Assembly: GCA_037349315.1 (NCBI GenBank)
Contig: JBAIAC010000027.1
Coordinates: forward strand, 558,001 to 622,000
Origin: Chelydra serpentina
Taxonomy: Eukaryota > Chordata > Testudines > Chelydridae
Length of the DNA: 64,000 nt
Direction of reading: 5' to 3'
Shown here: one piece after another, positions 36,186 through 48,150 of the stretch
Numbering within the stretch: position 1 is the stretch's first letter
Layout: the number at the start of each line of letters is the position of its first letter
Made by a program: the position numbers and the translations under genes
The notes under the pieces: model-generated
Seen by the model: only the letters and a program-made list of their open reading frames with translations
Told to the model about the DNA's origin: nothing
The model's database searches: none

Positions 36186-39100
36186 TCACTCAACCCTGTG
36201 AAGGAGGCTTCTGGGCAGCTCCAGCAGACAGGCTCTCATCTCCTGCAGTTCCTGGACCTGGGCATTCTGAGGGCCACAGTGCACAGACAAAACCGTCTCT
36301 GCTCTTTGAATTGTGCACAGAGCTTCAGATACTGCAAACCTGAAATACAGAGGGAAGAAGTGTGAGAAAGATTTAGGGGACAAACTTCCCTCAGCACATT
36401 TGATGAAGCCATTCATTCAGAACCCTTCATCCTTTCCTCCATTTCCCCCTAAGCCAGGACAGCTCAGGCACCTCTTCCTTCTTTCACTGAGACAGAAATT
36501 CCCTGATCACAGGGATAGGATTCATCCCCCACATCCCATCACTATCAGGTAAATGCCCTCCTCTGTTTTAGCTAGGGGAACTCAAAGTGCTTCACCCTTG
36601 GAAAAACAGCCATATTATCTTATTGCCACTCTTGCCAAGGTGGGAGACAGTTCAACCAGAAATACTGATAAAAAAGGGGTCTACAAAAAAAGTAATGGGA
36701 TTTGCTGGTCAATGGTTAGAAGAGAAAGCGTCTGGGGCACTGTCACTTTAAAAGGAAGTATCAGCAGCACTGTAGTACTGGGGCCTGAACACTCCATGGT
36801 ACTTGGGATGCCAGAGAAGCAGTAACAGGAAAGGGGATGATAGGACAGGAGTGGGGCAGAGGAATGGGTGGGAAGGATGCCAAAAGGAACACAAGATGGT
36901 TGTGCAGCCCCTAGCCAACTGAAGGAAACTTTCATTTGATCCAAATACTTCGCAGCCTCCACCTCATCCTGGATAAAGGGCAGATGTTTCCCCTTTGCCA
37001 GAACATCCAGGAGTCCTGGAAGACATCTTGCAAAGGGACTAATGATGCCAAGGACTTTCTGCCACATCCCCATCTCAGAGACACAAGGCACATGGACTAA
37101 AGCAGAGATGAGATGTAGAATGAAGGGTGAGATTGTGGGAATGGTGCTCTTTACCCATTAAAGAGGATCTGTGCCAGTTTGAAGAGTTCATGACCTGTTT
37201 CCACACTGGACGGTCCATGGTGAGCTTCCACAATTTGAATGCTGCACTGCAGGTGCCTTGCTGCTTCCTGCCACTTTCCTGGCCAAAAAGAGAATGGATT
37301 ATTATAGCTCCCTTTCTATAGCCACTGCCATGGAAGGAACTCAAAGAACTTTACAACCTTAGTGAACTAAGGCTCACAGTCCTTCTGGGAGGTAACAGAG
37401 GGGTGTTATCCTTATTGTACAGAGTGGGAAACTGAGGCACCCAAGGTCACACAGCCAGTCCCTGTTGACTAAAACTAGATTCCTAAGAAGATTCTGCTAT
37501 GTCAGTTTAGTGGGCTGCAATAAGAGAAGGGAGGTGAGAAAGGAAACAGACCAGTCAGGGAATCTCCTTTTACTGACATTAGAATTAATAGGCCAGCCAT
37601 ACGAAAATGACCCCAGAGGGGACAGGAGGACATCTTACCAAGTGTGGCATAACCCTGTGCCAGGTGATCCTCAATCTCGCCAACCAGCATGTGCTCTGCA
37701 GACAGGAAGTTCTCAGCATCCATCCGGCACCTCATCAGCAGCTCAACAGCCTGATCTGCAAATCCAGGGAACAAAAGCACTTTGCCACGAGACATGAACC
37801 CGTGCCAGTTGCCAGCTAGCCATGATCTGTGAAGGGTCTACTCTATTCCTGCCCTCCAGCCTTGAGCAGTTAGCCCTGGATTTTATATGCAGTTCTTGCA
37901 GAATTAGCTAGGGTCACCATTTCTATTTCAGTCTGAAGCCTGTCTAAGCTAATGCAGTGTCACTGGGGGCCAGGGGGCCTTCTGGAAAATAGGGTGTGGG
38001 CCCAAACCTTTAATATTTCCCTAAATTCCCTTATATTCCAGAGGAGCAAACATGAGATTTAGCCTCCCAGTCTGATCAGCAGCATAAGCAGCCTACCACT
38101 TGTGCTCCCAGGGATTCCAGCTTCATATCAGCAGTACCTAAATGCTTGGGCAAAACTGCCATCTGGTGGCTGGGACCAGGATCTCGCTATAAAGATTACT
38201 TTTACTTGTGTAATGAACTGAACATGGTCCAAGACAGATGGCTGGCTCTCTTACTGGGCTGGTTGTCTTTGAGAAGTTCTAGTGCTGTTTTAACTTGCAG
38301 CTGAAGGTTCCATAACTGGCGTAGGAGGTAATCCCTGCCAACCAATAGTGTACAAGCACCACTGGAACAACGAAGCACATCTTCCCCCTGTGGAAGTCAT
38401 AGAATCATAGGGACTTCAAGAGGTCATCTAGTCCAGTCCCCTGCACTCAAGGCAGGACTAAATTATCTAGACCAAGCCACCTTTACAATAATTTCTGCAC
38501 ATAGAAAGCATAGAGTTGTGCATCTCTACACCCCTGTAGTGTATTACAGGGCTATTACACTGTTTCCCAGCCACACTTTAAACCACAGGACTCAAACTCA
38601 AATTAGCACGAGGGCCGCATGAGGACTAGTGCATTGGCCCGAGGGCCGCATCACTGCCCCCGCCCCCTCGCTGCCCCCGCCCCCACCCCCACTCCACCCC
38701 TTCCATTAGGCCCCGCCCCTTCTCCACCTCCTCCCTTGAGTGCGTGGCTCCCCGCTCCTCCCCCCTCCCTCCCAGAAACCACGAAGCCACCAGACAGCTG
38801 TTCTGGCAGCGGGAACTGCCTGGGGGTAAAAATAGAACCTTGGAGCAGCGCGGAGGGAACGGGGATCTTAGCGGCCACAGAACGTAACTGCGGGCGGGGG
38901 TGAGGGGAGTTGGCGGCCACAGAACGTAATGGGGGGGGACCGGGGGGGGGGGGGGGAGTTGGCGGCCATAGGAAGTAACTGGGAGGGAGGGCGGGGGGGA
39001 GCCTGGCGGCCCGCCTCTTCTCCCCCCCCTCCTCTCCTGTGTGGGCACTTCCCACTCCTCCCCCCTCCCTCCCAGAAACTGCGAAGCCGCCAGACAGCTG

Positions 39101-42100
39101 TACTGGCGGCGGAACTTCAGAATGTAACTCGGGGGGCGGGGGGGGCGGTGTGTGCGGGGAGCCCCGCGGGCCGCCGGGAAGCACTCCGTGGGTGTTTGAG
39201 ACCCCTGCTTTAAACAAAGGGGCCTGTTCATGTGCTGGTGTTATATCTTCAGAGCTCTGGAAGAAAGCTGAAGTAGCCGCCCTGGCAATGGTGCCAGCCT
39301 GAGCCCACTTAGATAAGGCCAAAATAGGGCATGAGCCACCCCATTCATCTTCATAGAAATACACACTTTTTCTTCCCTCTTTCTTGAAGACTCATGGCCC
39401 AACAGCTATTTTAAAAGTAAAACAGCATCATGGCTGTGCAGGGTACTTTACAAAAACAGACGAATCAGAGACTCTATCCTAAGAGCTTACACTCTAAAGA
39501 GAAGACCAGAACAACAGGAAAAGAGACCACCAGGAGGTTGGCAGAGGATTAGAGCAGGGGTCTCCAAACTTTAGGAGACGAGGGCCACATTAGATTTTTG
39601 AAGGGCTTCGCGGGCCGGCTTTAGGGAGTGCGGGGCCTGATTTCGACGGGGCCCTGCAGCCGAAATACTGGCGAGGCGGCAGCAGCGTTTGAGCTGCCGC
39701 TGAAGTGCTGCTGAGGCAGCGGCAGCAATTGGTTGGGGGAGCCGGACAAATTGAAGCCACGGGCTGGATCCGGCCCTCGGGCCGTAGTTTGGAGACCCCT
39801 GGATTAGGGCAAAGATCATATGATCTCGTGGTTGCTCGAGAGAGTAACACACACATCCTGCTAGGGCCCACGTAGGACTGTTTTTAGTTTATAAACCTTC
39901 CTTGAGAAGTGAGTTTTGTGAAGGGATTACTGAGAGCAAGGGCACAAAGCAGAGACATTATGGGGTTTCCAAACATCTGGAGGGGTGGGGGAGAAAACAG
40001 TACTTGAGTGGGGCCCCTTGATTGTGGCAACCTTTCCCTCTGGACAGGCTGGAGAAGTACAAGTCTTCCAAGAGGGTTGCTAGAGAATAACGAGACCATC
40101 CCTCACTTCTGCCTAGTCCCAAGAGCAGGGGCCCTGGACTCAGATCCCCACCTTGCCCTCACAGTACAATGCCAGAATGCAGAGAACATTTAGTTTTACT
40201 AACACTTCAAAAGTTACACAGTTGTGATTATGAAACAGTTACCTGCATTGAAGCATGGCAGCTGGAACAGCAGAATATATCCCTTGTGGCTGCTATGCCT
40301 GTGACATCAGACCCCAACTCATCCAGGCAGACCTGGCATCGACACTCAAAGAAATACTGACAAAGGAGCCGTTGCTGCCTCTCAGCAGCCCCCATTCTGC
40401 ATCGGTGAGGCCCTACAAAGGGATGATAACGAGTCAAAGAGATAACACATTAAGAAAGCAGAGAAGTTGGGTACCCAACTACAGACTAAAATCCACCCTG
40501 CCATGGATTGAGAGTGAATATATAATCTGTGGCTTCATTACATTTTGGGTTTCCCACCCACATCTGAGGCCTTGCAGTGAAATCAACGGGACTGAAGAAG
40601 GGGTTGGTGTGGCCCAGTGCCTCTATGTCAGGGCTATAAACTGTGGGTTCCACATCTTGAGATTCAACTAGAGAGTGACGAGATAAACAGCAGGAGTAGG
40701 AGGTCTCATGCTGATGTCATTGACGCCGGGTTGTGCACACACACGTGTGGATAGAACAGAGACAAACTCCAAACACATGTTTGGAAATGTGACCCTTGTG
40801 GCCATGATACTGCAGGGATTGCAGAGGTGAAAGGTCACTTGTGTACTCTATGTATTCCGAAAGGGACTGCCACTTACCATAGCAATGGAAAATCTCTTGC
40901 CCTCTTGGGATTGGCTGCGATGCCCTGACTGTGACAGCAGTCCCACTGAAAGTCACACTCGTATTAGGGTCGCAGGAATGGTTCAGAAGGCTGGTGACAG
41001 GGAAGAGGGCTGTGGACAGGCGCACCTGCTCACTATCTGCAACAATACTGTCTCCGGACTCTAAAGACCACACAACATAAAAAGGACTAAATACATCATG
41101 AAATCAGACCTAGTAACCTACTTTGCTCATATTCCAGGCATTGAATTTAATCACAGCAAAACATCAGCAGCAAAAAGTTTTTGGTGTCTTAATGTGATGA
41201 TAAAAGAATAATTACTAAACAAAATTGAAAGCTGCCATGCTCACAGTCTGACCATGTGGAGATGGTTTTGGATAATCAGCTCCCCATTTGAATCCACAGG
41301 GAAAGCAAAGAGTTTCTAGACTGCTGAAGGTAAATTCCATTCTTCTAGAATGTTACTATAATACAAATACTAAGTTTAAATATTTGGCTTAGCTGCTGTT
41401 TAACTGAAATATTTTTAAAAACAGAACTTAAAATTATAAATTTAGAAATCTTTGCATCCAAATCATTTCTCCCTGCATCCAAACGAAGAGCAGATTCCCT
41501 AAGGTCTACTCTATAACGTCATTATACTTGACATTATAAAAAGTTAACAATCTAATCCTGCCAACAGATGTGTCTTTTTAAAGCATTTCCTCCCAATTTT
41601 TATCAATTTAAATTTTCATGTGTGCAAAATTATGGGCAATAAGCAATTTTTTCTATTTATATTGATTTAAATTTTCACAGCTGTGAGAAATTATGGGGGG
41701 AGTCAGAATAATTAAATGGCAGTAGACATTAAGATTTAAAAAGTTAAAGCTTCATAGCTGTTAAAACACAAACTGTCAACATCCCATGTGAAAATATACA
41801 AAGTAAATATCCTTAAATCAAACTCAAATCAAACTAGTTCTCAAGCAGCATTTTTCTTACTTTCCCTATTTGTAAATTTTGATTGAAGTATTTTTTCTGT
41901 TTGTATGTATACTGAAACTGAAATTTACTGAAAAAAAATCAAATCATTCCAAGCCTAGTTATCTATCAAACTAGGGAAATGTGGTCTAGATGAAACCATC
42001 ATAAACTGGGTGCAAAATTGGTTGAAAGACTGTACTCAGAATAGTTATCAGTAGTTCACTGTCAAAATGGGAGGGCATATCCAGTGGGGTCCTGCAGGGG

Positions 42101-45100
42101 TCAGTCCTGCATCTGGTACTATTCAATATTTTCATTAATGATTTGGATAATAGAATGGAGAGTATGCTTATAAAATCTGCAGATAACCTGGGAGGGGTTG
42201 CAAGTACTTTAGAAGACAGGATTACAATTCAAAACAACCTTCACGAATTGGTCTGAATTCAACAAGATGAAATTCAATAAAGATAAGTGCAAAGTACTCC
42301 ACTTAGGAAAGAAAAATCAAATGCACAACTACAAAGTGGGGAATAATTGGCTCGTTGGTAGTACTGTTGAACAGGATCTGGGGGTTATAATGGATCACAA
42401 ATTGAATGAGTCTACAATGTGATGCAGCTGTGAAAAAGCTAGTATCTTTCTAGGGTGTATATACAGGAGCGTTATATATAAGACACAGTAGGTAACTGTC
42501 CCACTTTATTGGCACTGTTTAGGCCTCAGCTGGAGTATTGTGTCCATTTCTGGGTGCCACAGTTTAGGAAAGATGTGGATAAATTGGAGAGAGTCCAGAG
42601 GAGAGCAATAAAAATGACAAGTCAGATTTTCTAAACCTTTTAGAAGGAAAGGTTAAAAGAAATGGTCATTTAGTCTTGAGAAAAGAAGACTGGCGGCAGT
42701 GGGGTGGTGGTGTTGAAAACAGTCTTCACATATGTTAAGGGCTGTTATAAACAGGATGGTGATCAATTGTTCTCCATGAAGGTAGGACAAGGAATAGTGG
42801 GCTTAATCTGCAGTCCTAGAGATTTAGGTTAGATATCAGGAAAAACTTTTTACCTATAATGATAGTTAAACTCTGGTATGGACATCCAAGGGAGGTGGTG
42901 GTATCTCCATCATTGCAAGTTTTTAAAAACAGGTTGGACAAACATCTGGCAGGGATGATCTAAGTTTACTTGGTCCTGTTGCAGCACAGGGGGCTGGACT
43001 TGCTGATTTCTTGAGGTCCCTTCCAGCCCTACATTTGTATGATTCTGTGCTGGGCATACCACTGGGAAAGAATAAGGAAGTTTCCATTGTAAAAGAGATT
43101 ATGAGGTTTTAGGGAGATAAGATACTTACACAAAGTTTACAGTGGGATCTCTTTAGGAGTGCTTATCCATTTGCTATATCCCTCCCAAAGGACAATCCAA
43201 CAAGGACAAGAGAGAAGAAGAGTACAGTTTCTCACTGACCTGACTCCCGGATTGCAGTCACTGCTTGAGCATTACATTGCAGCTGCAACATATGCCTCAG
43301 CATTGCTTCTCCCAGAATCTTCAGCTCCGGAGACAATTCAGCAGACATCTTCACATGTGCTTTCAGTTTGGACTGGCTCTCACATGACCCCTGACTCAAA
43401 ATGGTGAGATCTGCTTCTCGCAGTTTCTTGCATATGGCTACTACGCTCAGGCTGCAAAGGAACTTGTGTTCAGGGCTGTGCTTTTCAGCATGGGTCAAAA
43501 GGTTGAAGACAGCTTGGTAAGAACTCCGGTACTGTCCATCATCCTCACAACCAGGAATCAGAGGCTCTGCTTTCTCAGAAAGACCCTCCATGCCAGCTGT
43601 GGAATCTCGTGTCTCATCCAGACTCTTACCTCTGGCTTCAGTCTTGTGAAGTTCCTTGTCATCTCCATGAAACTGCTTCACTAAGCTGCTAACCTCTGCA
43701 AACCCAGCCACTAGAACAGTCCTTAAGGCAACGTGGGAGAAGACCCCTAGTGTGAGCAGCAGTGCCCCTAATGGGCACTCTGTACTGTGATAGTGCTCCC
43801 ATGCTAACTGTGCACACTTCTTGCTGCAGTACTTGGCATAGCTACACCCCCCGCAGGGCACTGAAGCCAAGAGCTGCTTCAAGCAGCGATGACAGTGGAG
43901 GTCCCCATTAGTGACCCTAGTATCCCATGTTGTTTCAGCACTGTCCTGGAGCAACAGGCTCTTCCCTGGGCTGAGCACACTTACAAAGGCCTCCTCTTTC
44001 ACCAAGTTCTCTCCTGGCAGAATATCTTTGGTGGCAACCAGATGACGTCCTCTGCAGGAGTTAAAGTTCAAGCTCACAGATGAAGATGCACTTGACATTT
44101 TACCATTTTCTTCCCAGAATTCCAAGTCCTTTTGAGTTTTGGCGAGCGCTTCTGGCACTGATACTAGACTATTCTCCTTCTCATGTGCTTTCACTTTAAG
44201 TTGACTGATTTTTCTTAGCAGAATCTGGTGTGTGGTACTAGTCAGACTCTGATCCATAGCTATTTTACTCTCCACCTTGCTGATGACCCCTGCTGCCTCC
44301 TGTAATCTCCCCAGAAGAAGCAGACACTCAATTTTCCGCAGCAAGATCTTAGGCTGCAATCTGTCTGGATAGCCCTGAGCTTGAGCTCTGTCAATGTCTT
44401 CTAGACAATCCTGGAAGCGAATATAAAAGAGGCCTTTTAAATTACTTTGAAAAATACCTGAAAGAGATTTTTACTCTTCTGCCCCATCTGAGGTTGGGCA
44501 CATTTCATTTATTTAGAACTTCATTAACAAAGTTTCCGGTCCATGACTGACCAGGGGTCACAGTAAAGGTTTATACAGTCCTGCCACTTTAAAAGTGAGA
44601 CCATCCCACAGAAAGAAAGAGTGCAGACATTCCCCAGGAATTCAGAAAGGTACCTGCAGCTTGAAGCACAGTTTTAAAACCATATTGAATCACAGCCTCT
44701 TGTTCTGGTATTTAAACATTATTTAACTCCAAATTAAGATGAATAAAGAACAAACACAAGAACACCTATCCCAGGTCTAGTGTACAGGGTTTGGATAATA
44801 TAGCTTTAATTAGTTAGTAAGCCCTCTACTGGCTTTCCCTCTCTTCTAGGTTTCAAAAGCCGCTGGAACACAGAACAGTAGTGTATAAATGGAGCTAGGC
44901 GTTGCATGTTGTATACAGTTAGTAAATACAGTTATTTGGACTTCATTGTGCCAGTGTGGTTTCTTCATATTATGTTTGCTGTATAAAGAGCAAAGGACAC
45001 AACACCAAGCCCTAGGCACCCTTACCATCCACTAAAACTATACCATAAAAACCATTACAAAAACAGCAGCAAGAACATGTTACAAACCAGATTAAAATCA

Positions 45101-47218
45101 TCCACTGCTCAGATTCCAAAAGAGAAACCCTACTCTAGCCATCCCCAAATGCCATTTTAGGCTATTTTGGACCAAGAGCACACAATGTTGAGCAGTGGTC
45201 TCCCACTGAGATATGGCCTTTTCCAATTTAGTGGCACTTCATTTTAACACCTTCAACTAGCCCGACTGCTGCCGTCTTTTGGGAAACATATAGTGGGATT
45301 ATGCAGTGATGTCACCTTCAGAAACACACAGCATGCCACTTTTTTGAAGTTGTGGCACAGCATATAAAACACAGTTGAATAGCTGCAAAACTTCACTGCT
45401 ATTACCGGATTCTCTATACCCAGTTTTCAAAATGAATAGCTGCTGGTTTGTCCTTGATTGTGTCAAATCTAGTACTTACCTCAAACTGACCCAAGTGAAA
45501 GAGGGCTGCAGAGCGATTGGCATAACACAACGACATTTCTGGGCTGTTGTGGGACACTGCCTGCAAAGACCAAAAAGAGTAGTGGCCACATTGAGAAAGA
45601 GGGATTGGTATATGTTCTATGGGCAGCTTGGTTTCTGGGGTGTGAAATATGTGTGGTCAGGGCTGGGAAAGGGAGAGTAGCGGGGTCAAGAGAGTCAATT
45701 CAACTTGTTATGTGCCAGTCACTGGACTATTGTACTGGAGATTTTCATGCCCAATCTGCCATTATCCTATCTTGCTTATCTTGACCTCTTCCATCTTTAT
45801 TCCACACCAAAACGGTTAGGAGGGCTCATGAGATTCTTAGATGTATAAACAGGGGAATACAGAGGAGCAGGGAGGTAGTATTATCTCTGTAGATTACATT
45901 AGTGAAACCATTACTGGAATATTATTCCTGATTTTGATGCCTACTCTTCAAAGAGAGATGCTGATAAATTGGAGAGAGCTCAGAAAAGACTAAAAATATG
46001 ACTCAAGCTCTGAAAATCCTGCCTTACAGCAAAAGACTTAAGAAGCTCAATCTATTTAGTTACTATATGGTTAAAAGATAGTTCAATCACAGTCTAAGAG
46101 TACTTGCACAAGAACATTTCATTATGCCTTTTTCTGTTGGACTAAATTCAGACTTGAAATACACTGCAAAATTTTAACAGAGAGATTAATCAACCACTGG
46201 AACAATTTGCCTAAGGACACGGTGGATTTTCCATCACTTGAAATCTTTAAACCAAGATTGGATGTCTTTTTAAAGACACACTATAGCTTAATCACAAAGA
46301 ATGTATTTGATGAAGGAATTACTGGATGAAGTTCTATGGCCTGTAGGAGGTCAGATTAGATGATTAGAAAGGCCCTTTCTAGTTTTAAAAATCTATTAAT
46401 CATAATAATTTGCCCTTCTCTAGAGTCTTCCATCCAAGGATCACAATGCACTTTACAAAAGCCTATAAATTAAGCCTCAACATCCTTGTGAGGAAGATGT
46501 TTTTATTTTACATATATAGAAACTAGAGAACACAGAGATGGGAATAGCTTGTGGTCAGGCTATAGCAGAAAAACAGTTACTAGAGAAGACTGATTGGCTA
46601 CATATAGGGTACATGCAGAACAAACGTCTCATGACTGTTCTACCCACTCCCCAGAATACTATTTCCTTGCTAATCTTACACAACTGCATTAAACATCTGT
46701 TACAATGTTCACAAACAGCTCAGCATTCCTTTGGAGTTCCAGTAAAGTTATCCCCACATCAAACTCTCCTACCGGGAGATGAACCTGAGGCTGAAGTGCC
46801 CTAAAAGCAACCATTTTTCCCTCTGTGTGAATAACTCTGAATCCGTACCTTGGAATAGAGTATTAGTGCGGCGGTGTATTCCTTTTTCTGAAATCTCTTG
46901 TTCCCCTCCTCCTTGTAGAAGAGTGCGGCTCTCGGATCCTTTCCCACGCAGTTACTGGCAGCCAGTCTGTGCAAACATTCTTCGTCTGCGGGTCTGTGAG
47001 GAGTCAGAAAGCTCAGTGTCAGTCACAGGCCTGGCTACTCTACAGGTCACACGGGGGGCGAGGGGCAGCCAGCCAGCTACTCACTGGAAGAGGGGCAGGC
47101 AGAGGAGGAAGGTGTCCCCGAGGGGCAGTGCCAGAGAGAGCCGCTCCTGCAGACCGGGGTCCAGCGAGGCCCACTTCCGACGAGCATACGCCTTCCACTG
47201 CTCCACCGGCAGATCCAT
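36186..47218 (-). CDS. SMYD4: SET and MYND domain-containing protein 4
   Basis: Ten coding exons, in transcript order: 47218-47085, 46993-46849, 45560-45480, 44410-43240, 41060-40878, 40412-40243, 38387-38255, 37755-37639, 37278-37155, 36339-36186 (TGA); 803 residues, one fewer than human. The start MDLPVEQWKAY matches the family's MDLPV start and lies in the CpG island. Layout: TPR-like helices around 60-150 (LCYANRSAALFHLGQ, DCLEDIDRAQ); split SET domain beginning about 237 (GRHLVATKDILPGE); MYND zinc finger with Cys293, Cys296, Cys306, Cys309, Cys315, Cys319, His328 and Cys332; SET core NHSC 537-540 and GQEIFHCYG; a Cys-rich post-SET segment (FFECRCQVC); C-terminal TPR-like repeats. Known role: predicted lysine methyltransferase, linked to heart development and HDAC interaction; substrates are poorly defined. 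The 1.17-kb exon carries most of the MYND half. All residues expected for zinc binding are present. Confidence 0.97.
37330..37475 (+). mobile_element. MIR-like SINE in SMYD4 intron
   Basis: Shows TTATTGTACAGAGTGGGAAACTGAGGCAC-type core followed by CCAAGGTCACACAGCCAGT, the conserved MIR core, on the strand opposite to SMYD4. A similar, poorer relic is at about 46400-46550. Confidence 0.65.
38398..38480 (-). mobile_element. CR1 LINE 3' tip, reverse orientation
   Basis: TCATAGAATCATAGGGACTT then CAAGAGGTCATCTAGTCCAG, CCCCTGCACTCAAGGCAGGA: the complement of a CR1 3' end. Starts about 10 bases upstream of an SMYD4 exon (38255-38387), within its acceptor region. Confidence 0.75.
38584..39207 (+). 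mobile_element. GC-rich non-autonomous hAT element in SMYD4 intron
   Basis: Perfect 8-bp target duplication CTTTAAAC (38576-38583, 39208-39215). Termini CACAGGACTCAAACTC and, in reverse, CAGGGGTCTCAAACAC. The interior holds two near-copies of a block (CTCCCAGAAAC..CGAAGCC.CCAGACAGCTGT at about 38768 and 39068) about 300 bases apart, and repeated GGCGGCCACAGAACGTAA motifs. Long frames on both strands here are compositional. Confidence 0.8.
39555..39801 (+). mobile_element. Short non-autonomous hAT element in SMYD4 intron
   Basis: CAGGGGTCTCCAAACTTTAG at the left, AGTTTGGAGACCCCTG at the right (perfect 15-bp inverted repeat apart from the ends), flanked by GATTAGAG (39547-39554) and GATTAGGG (39802-39809), an 8-bp target duplication with one change. 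Confidence 0.85.
41955..43050 (+). mobile_element. CR1 LINE fragment, antisense to SMYD4
   Basis: Contains GGGGTCCTGCAGGGGTCAGT (the RT VPQG-like box), ATTAATGATTTGGATAATAG, AACAAGATGAAATTCAATAA and the 3' end CTTGAGGTCCCTTCCAGCCC. 5'-truncated, many stops. It fills half the intron between SMYD4 exons 43240-44410 and 40878-41060; the other part (41090-41950) is A/T-rich with nothing else recognised. Confidence 0.85.
45800..46400 (+). mobile_element. CR1 LINE 3' fragment in SMYD4 intron
   Basis: Shows GATAAATTGGAGAGAGCTCA, GGAACAATTTGCCTAAGGAC, GGTGGATTTTCCATCACTTG and the tail GGCCCTTTCTAGTTTTAAAA. Degenerate and 5'-truncated. A poor MIR-like relic follows to about 46550. Confidence 0.75.
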
Positions 47219-48150
47219 GGCCCGCGGGCGGGAAGAGACCGGCAGGGCAGAGCCACCCTGCGAATTGGCAGGACCAGAGGGAGCGGGACAGAGCCCGCGG
47301 CCCGGCTTAGTGTGTCCCGCCCGCACCGGGGGCAACCGGGACACGGCGCCTGACGCTCACAGCAGCCCAGGAGACGGGCCCGCCCGCAGCGAGCGCCTGA
47401 CGCGGGGCCAGGCAGGCGGCACTGGGCCCTCACGCGCCTGGAGACACGGGCCGCTGAGCCCCCACCCAGCCCCGTCAGTAGCGCCCTGGGCGGCCTTACA
47501 TCCCCCCCCACCCCCGAGGAGGCTATACGGCCCTACCTCCTCACCCCCGCCCGGTGGGGCTTTCTGTCACGCTCCTCAGCCACGGGACTCGAACTTAGTC
47601 AGGAAGAACCAATGGCGGCGCCCCCATCCACACAAACATCACTTCCGCCGTACGGAGCACGCCAGCCAATGGTGGGTACCGCATGGATGACGTGTATACG
47701 TGACGTACGTACGGAGCGTACGTGCTGAGGGGGTGGAGTTGTGCGACGGCCGAACGGCAAGAGGGAGGATTTGGCGGGAGCGCGAAGAGCTCGCGGTCGG
47801 AGAGGCTACGCACCATGAGCGCGCGGCTGAGCGAGGGGGCCATCGCGGTGAGAGGGGTCGGGGGAGCGGATGCTTGGCCTGCCCCGAGCCTGCCCGGCGG
47901 CGCTGGGCTTCCACCTCCTCCTGTGGGAGGGAGCGGGGCGCTGGGCCTCGGGCCCGGGCGCTGGGCCTCGCGGAAGAGGAGCGGGGTTGGGTCTTGAGGC
48001 TCGGGGGGTTGCCTGAGGCTCGGGGGGGGGGTGCCTGAGGCTCGGGGGGCAGGGCCCGGAGCGGGGCATGTGAGGGGGAAGGGCCGGGGAGGAACTGCGT
48101 GGCGCGGGGGGTGTGGGGCGGGGTAGCAGTCTGGCTTTCCTAGGAGCGGG
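46950..48150. promoter_or_regulatory. CpG island with bidirectional SMYD4/RPA1 promoter
   Basis: GC- and CpG-rich block spanning SMYD4 exons 1-2, the 596-bp gap between the two ATGs (47219-47814) and RPA1 exon 1. No TATA box is evident. In the gap I see CCAAT at 47609-47613 and 47666-47670, an AATGGCGGC YY1-like site at 47611, ACTTCCG (ETS/GABP core) at 47641-47647, and two TGACGT CRE/ATF half-sites at 47688 and 47701. Housekeeping divergent promoters commonly have such sites; that both genes use this one is inference from the head-to-head layout. Confidence 0.8.

Noticed and set aside
38626..39364. Two long minus-strand frames (over 200 codons) near 38.6-39.4 kb
   Set aside because: Low-complexity Pro/Gly/Ser-rich translation of a GC-rich hAT element with clear target duplications.
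46779..47690. Long plus-strand frame (303 codons) across the CpG island
   Set aside because: It runs antisense over SMYD4 exons 1 and 2 and the promoter; GC-rich sequence has few stops by chance. No family match, and SMYD4 fits perfectly on the other strand.
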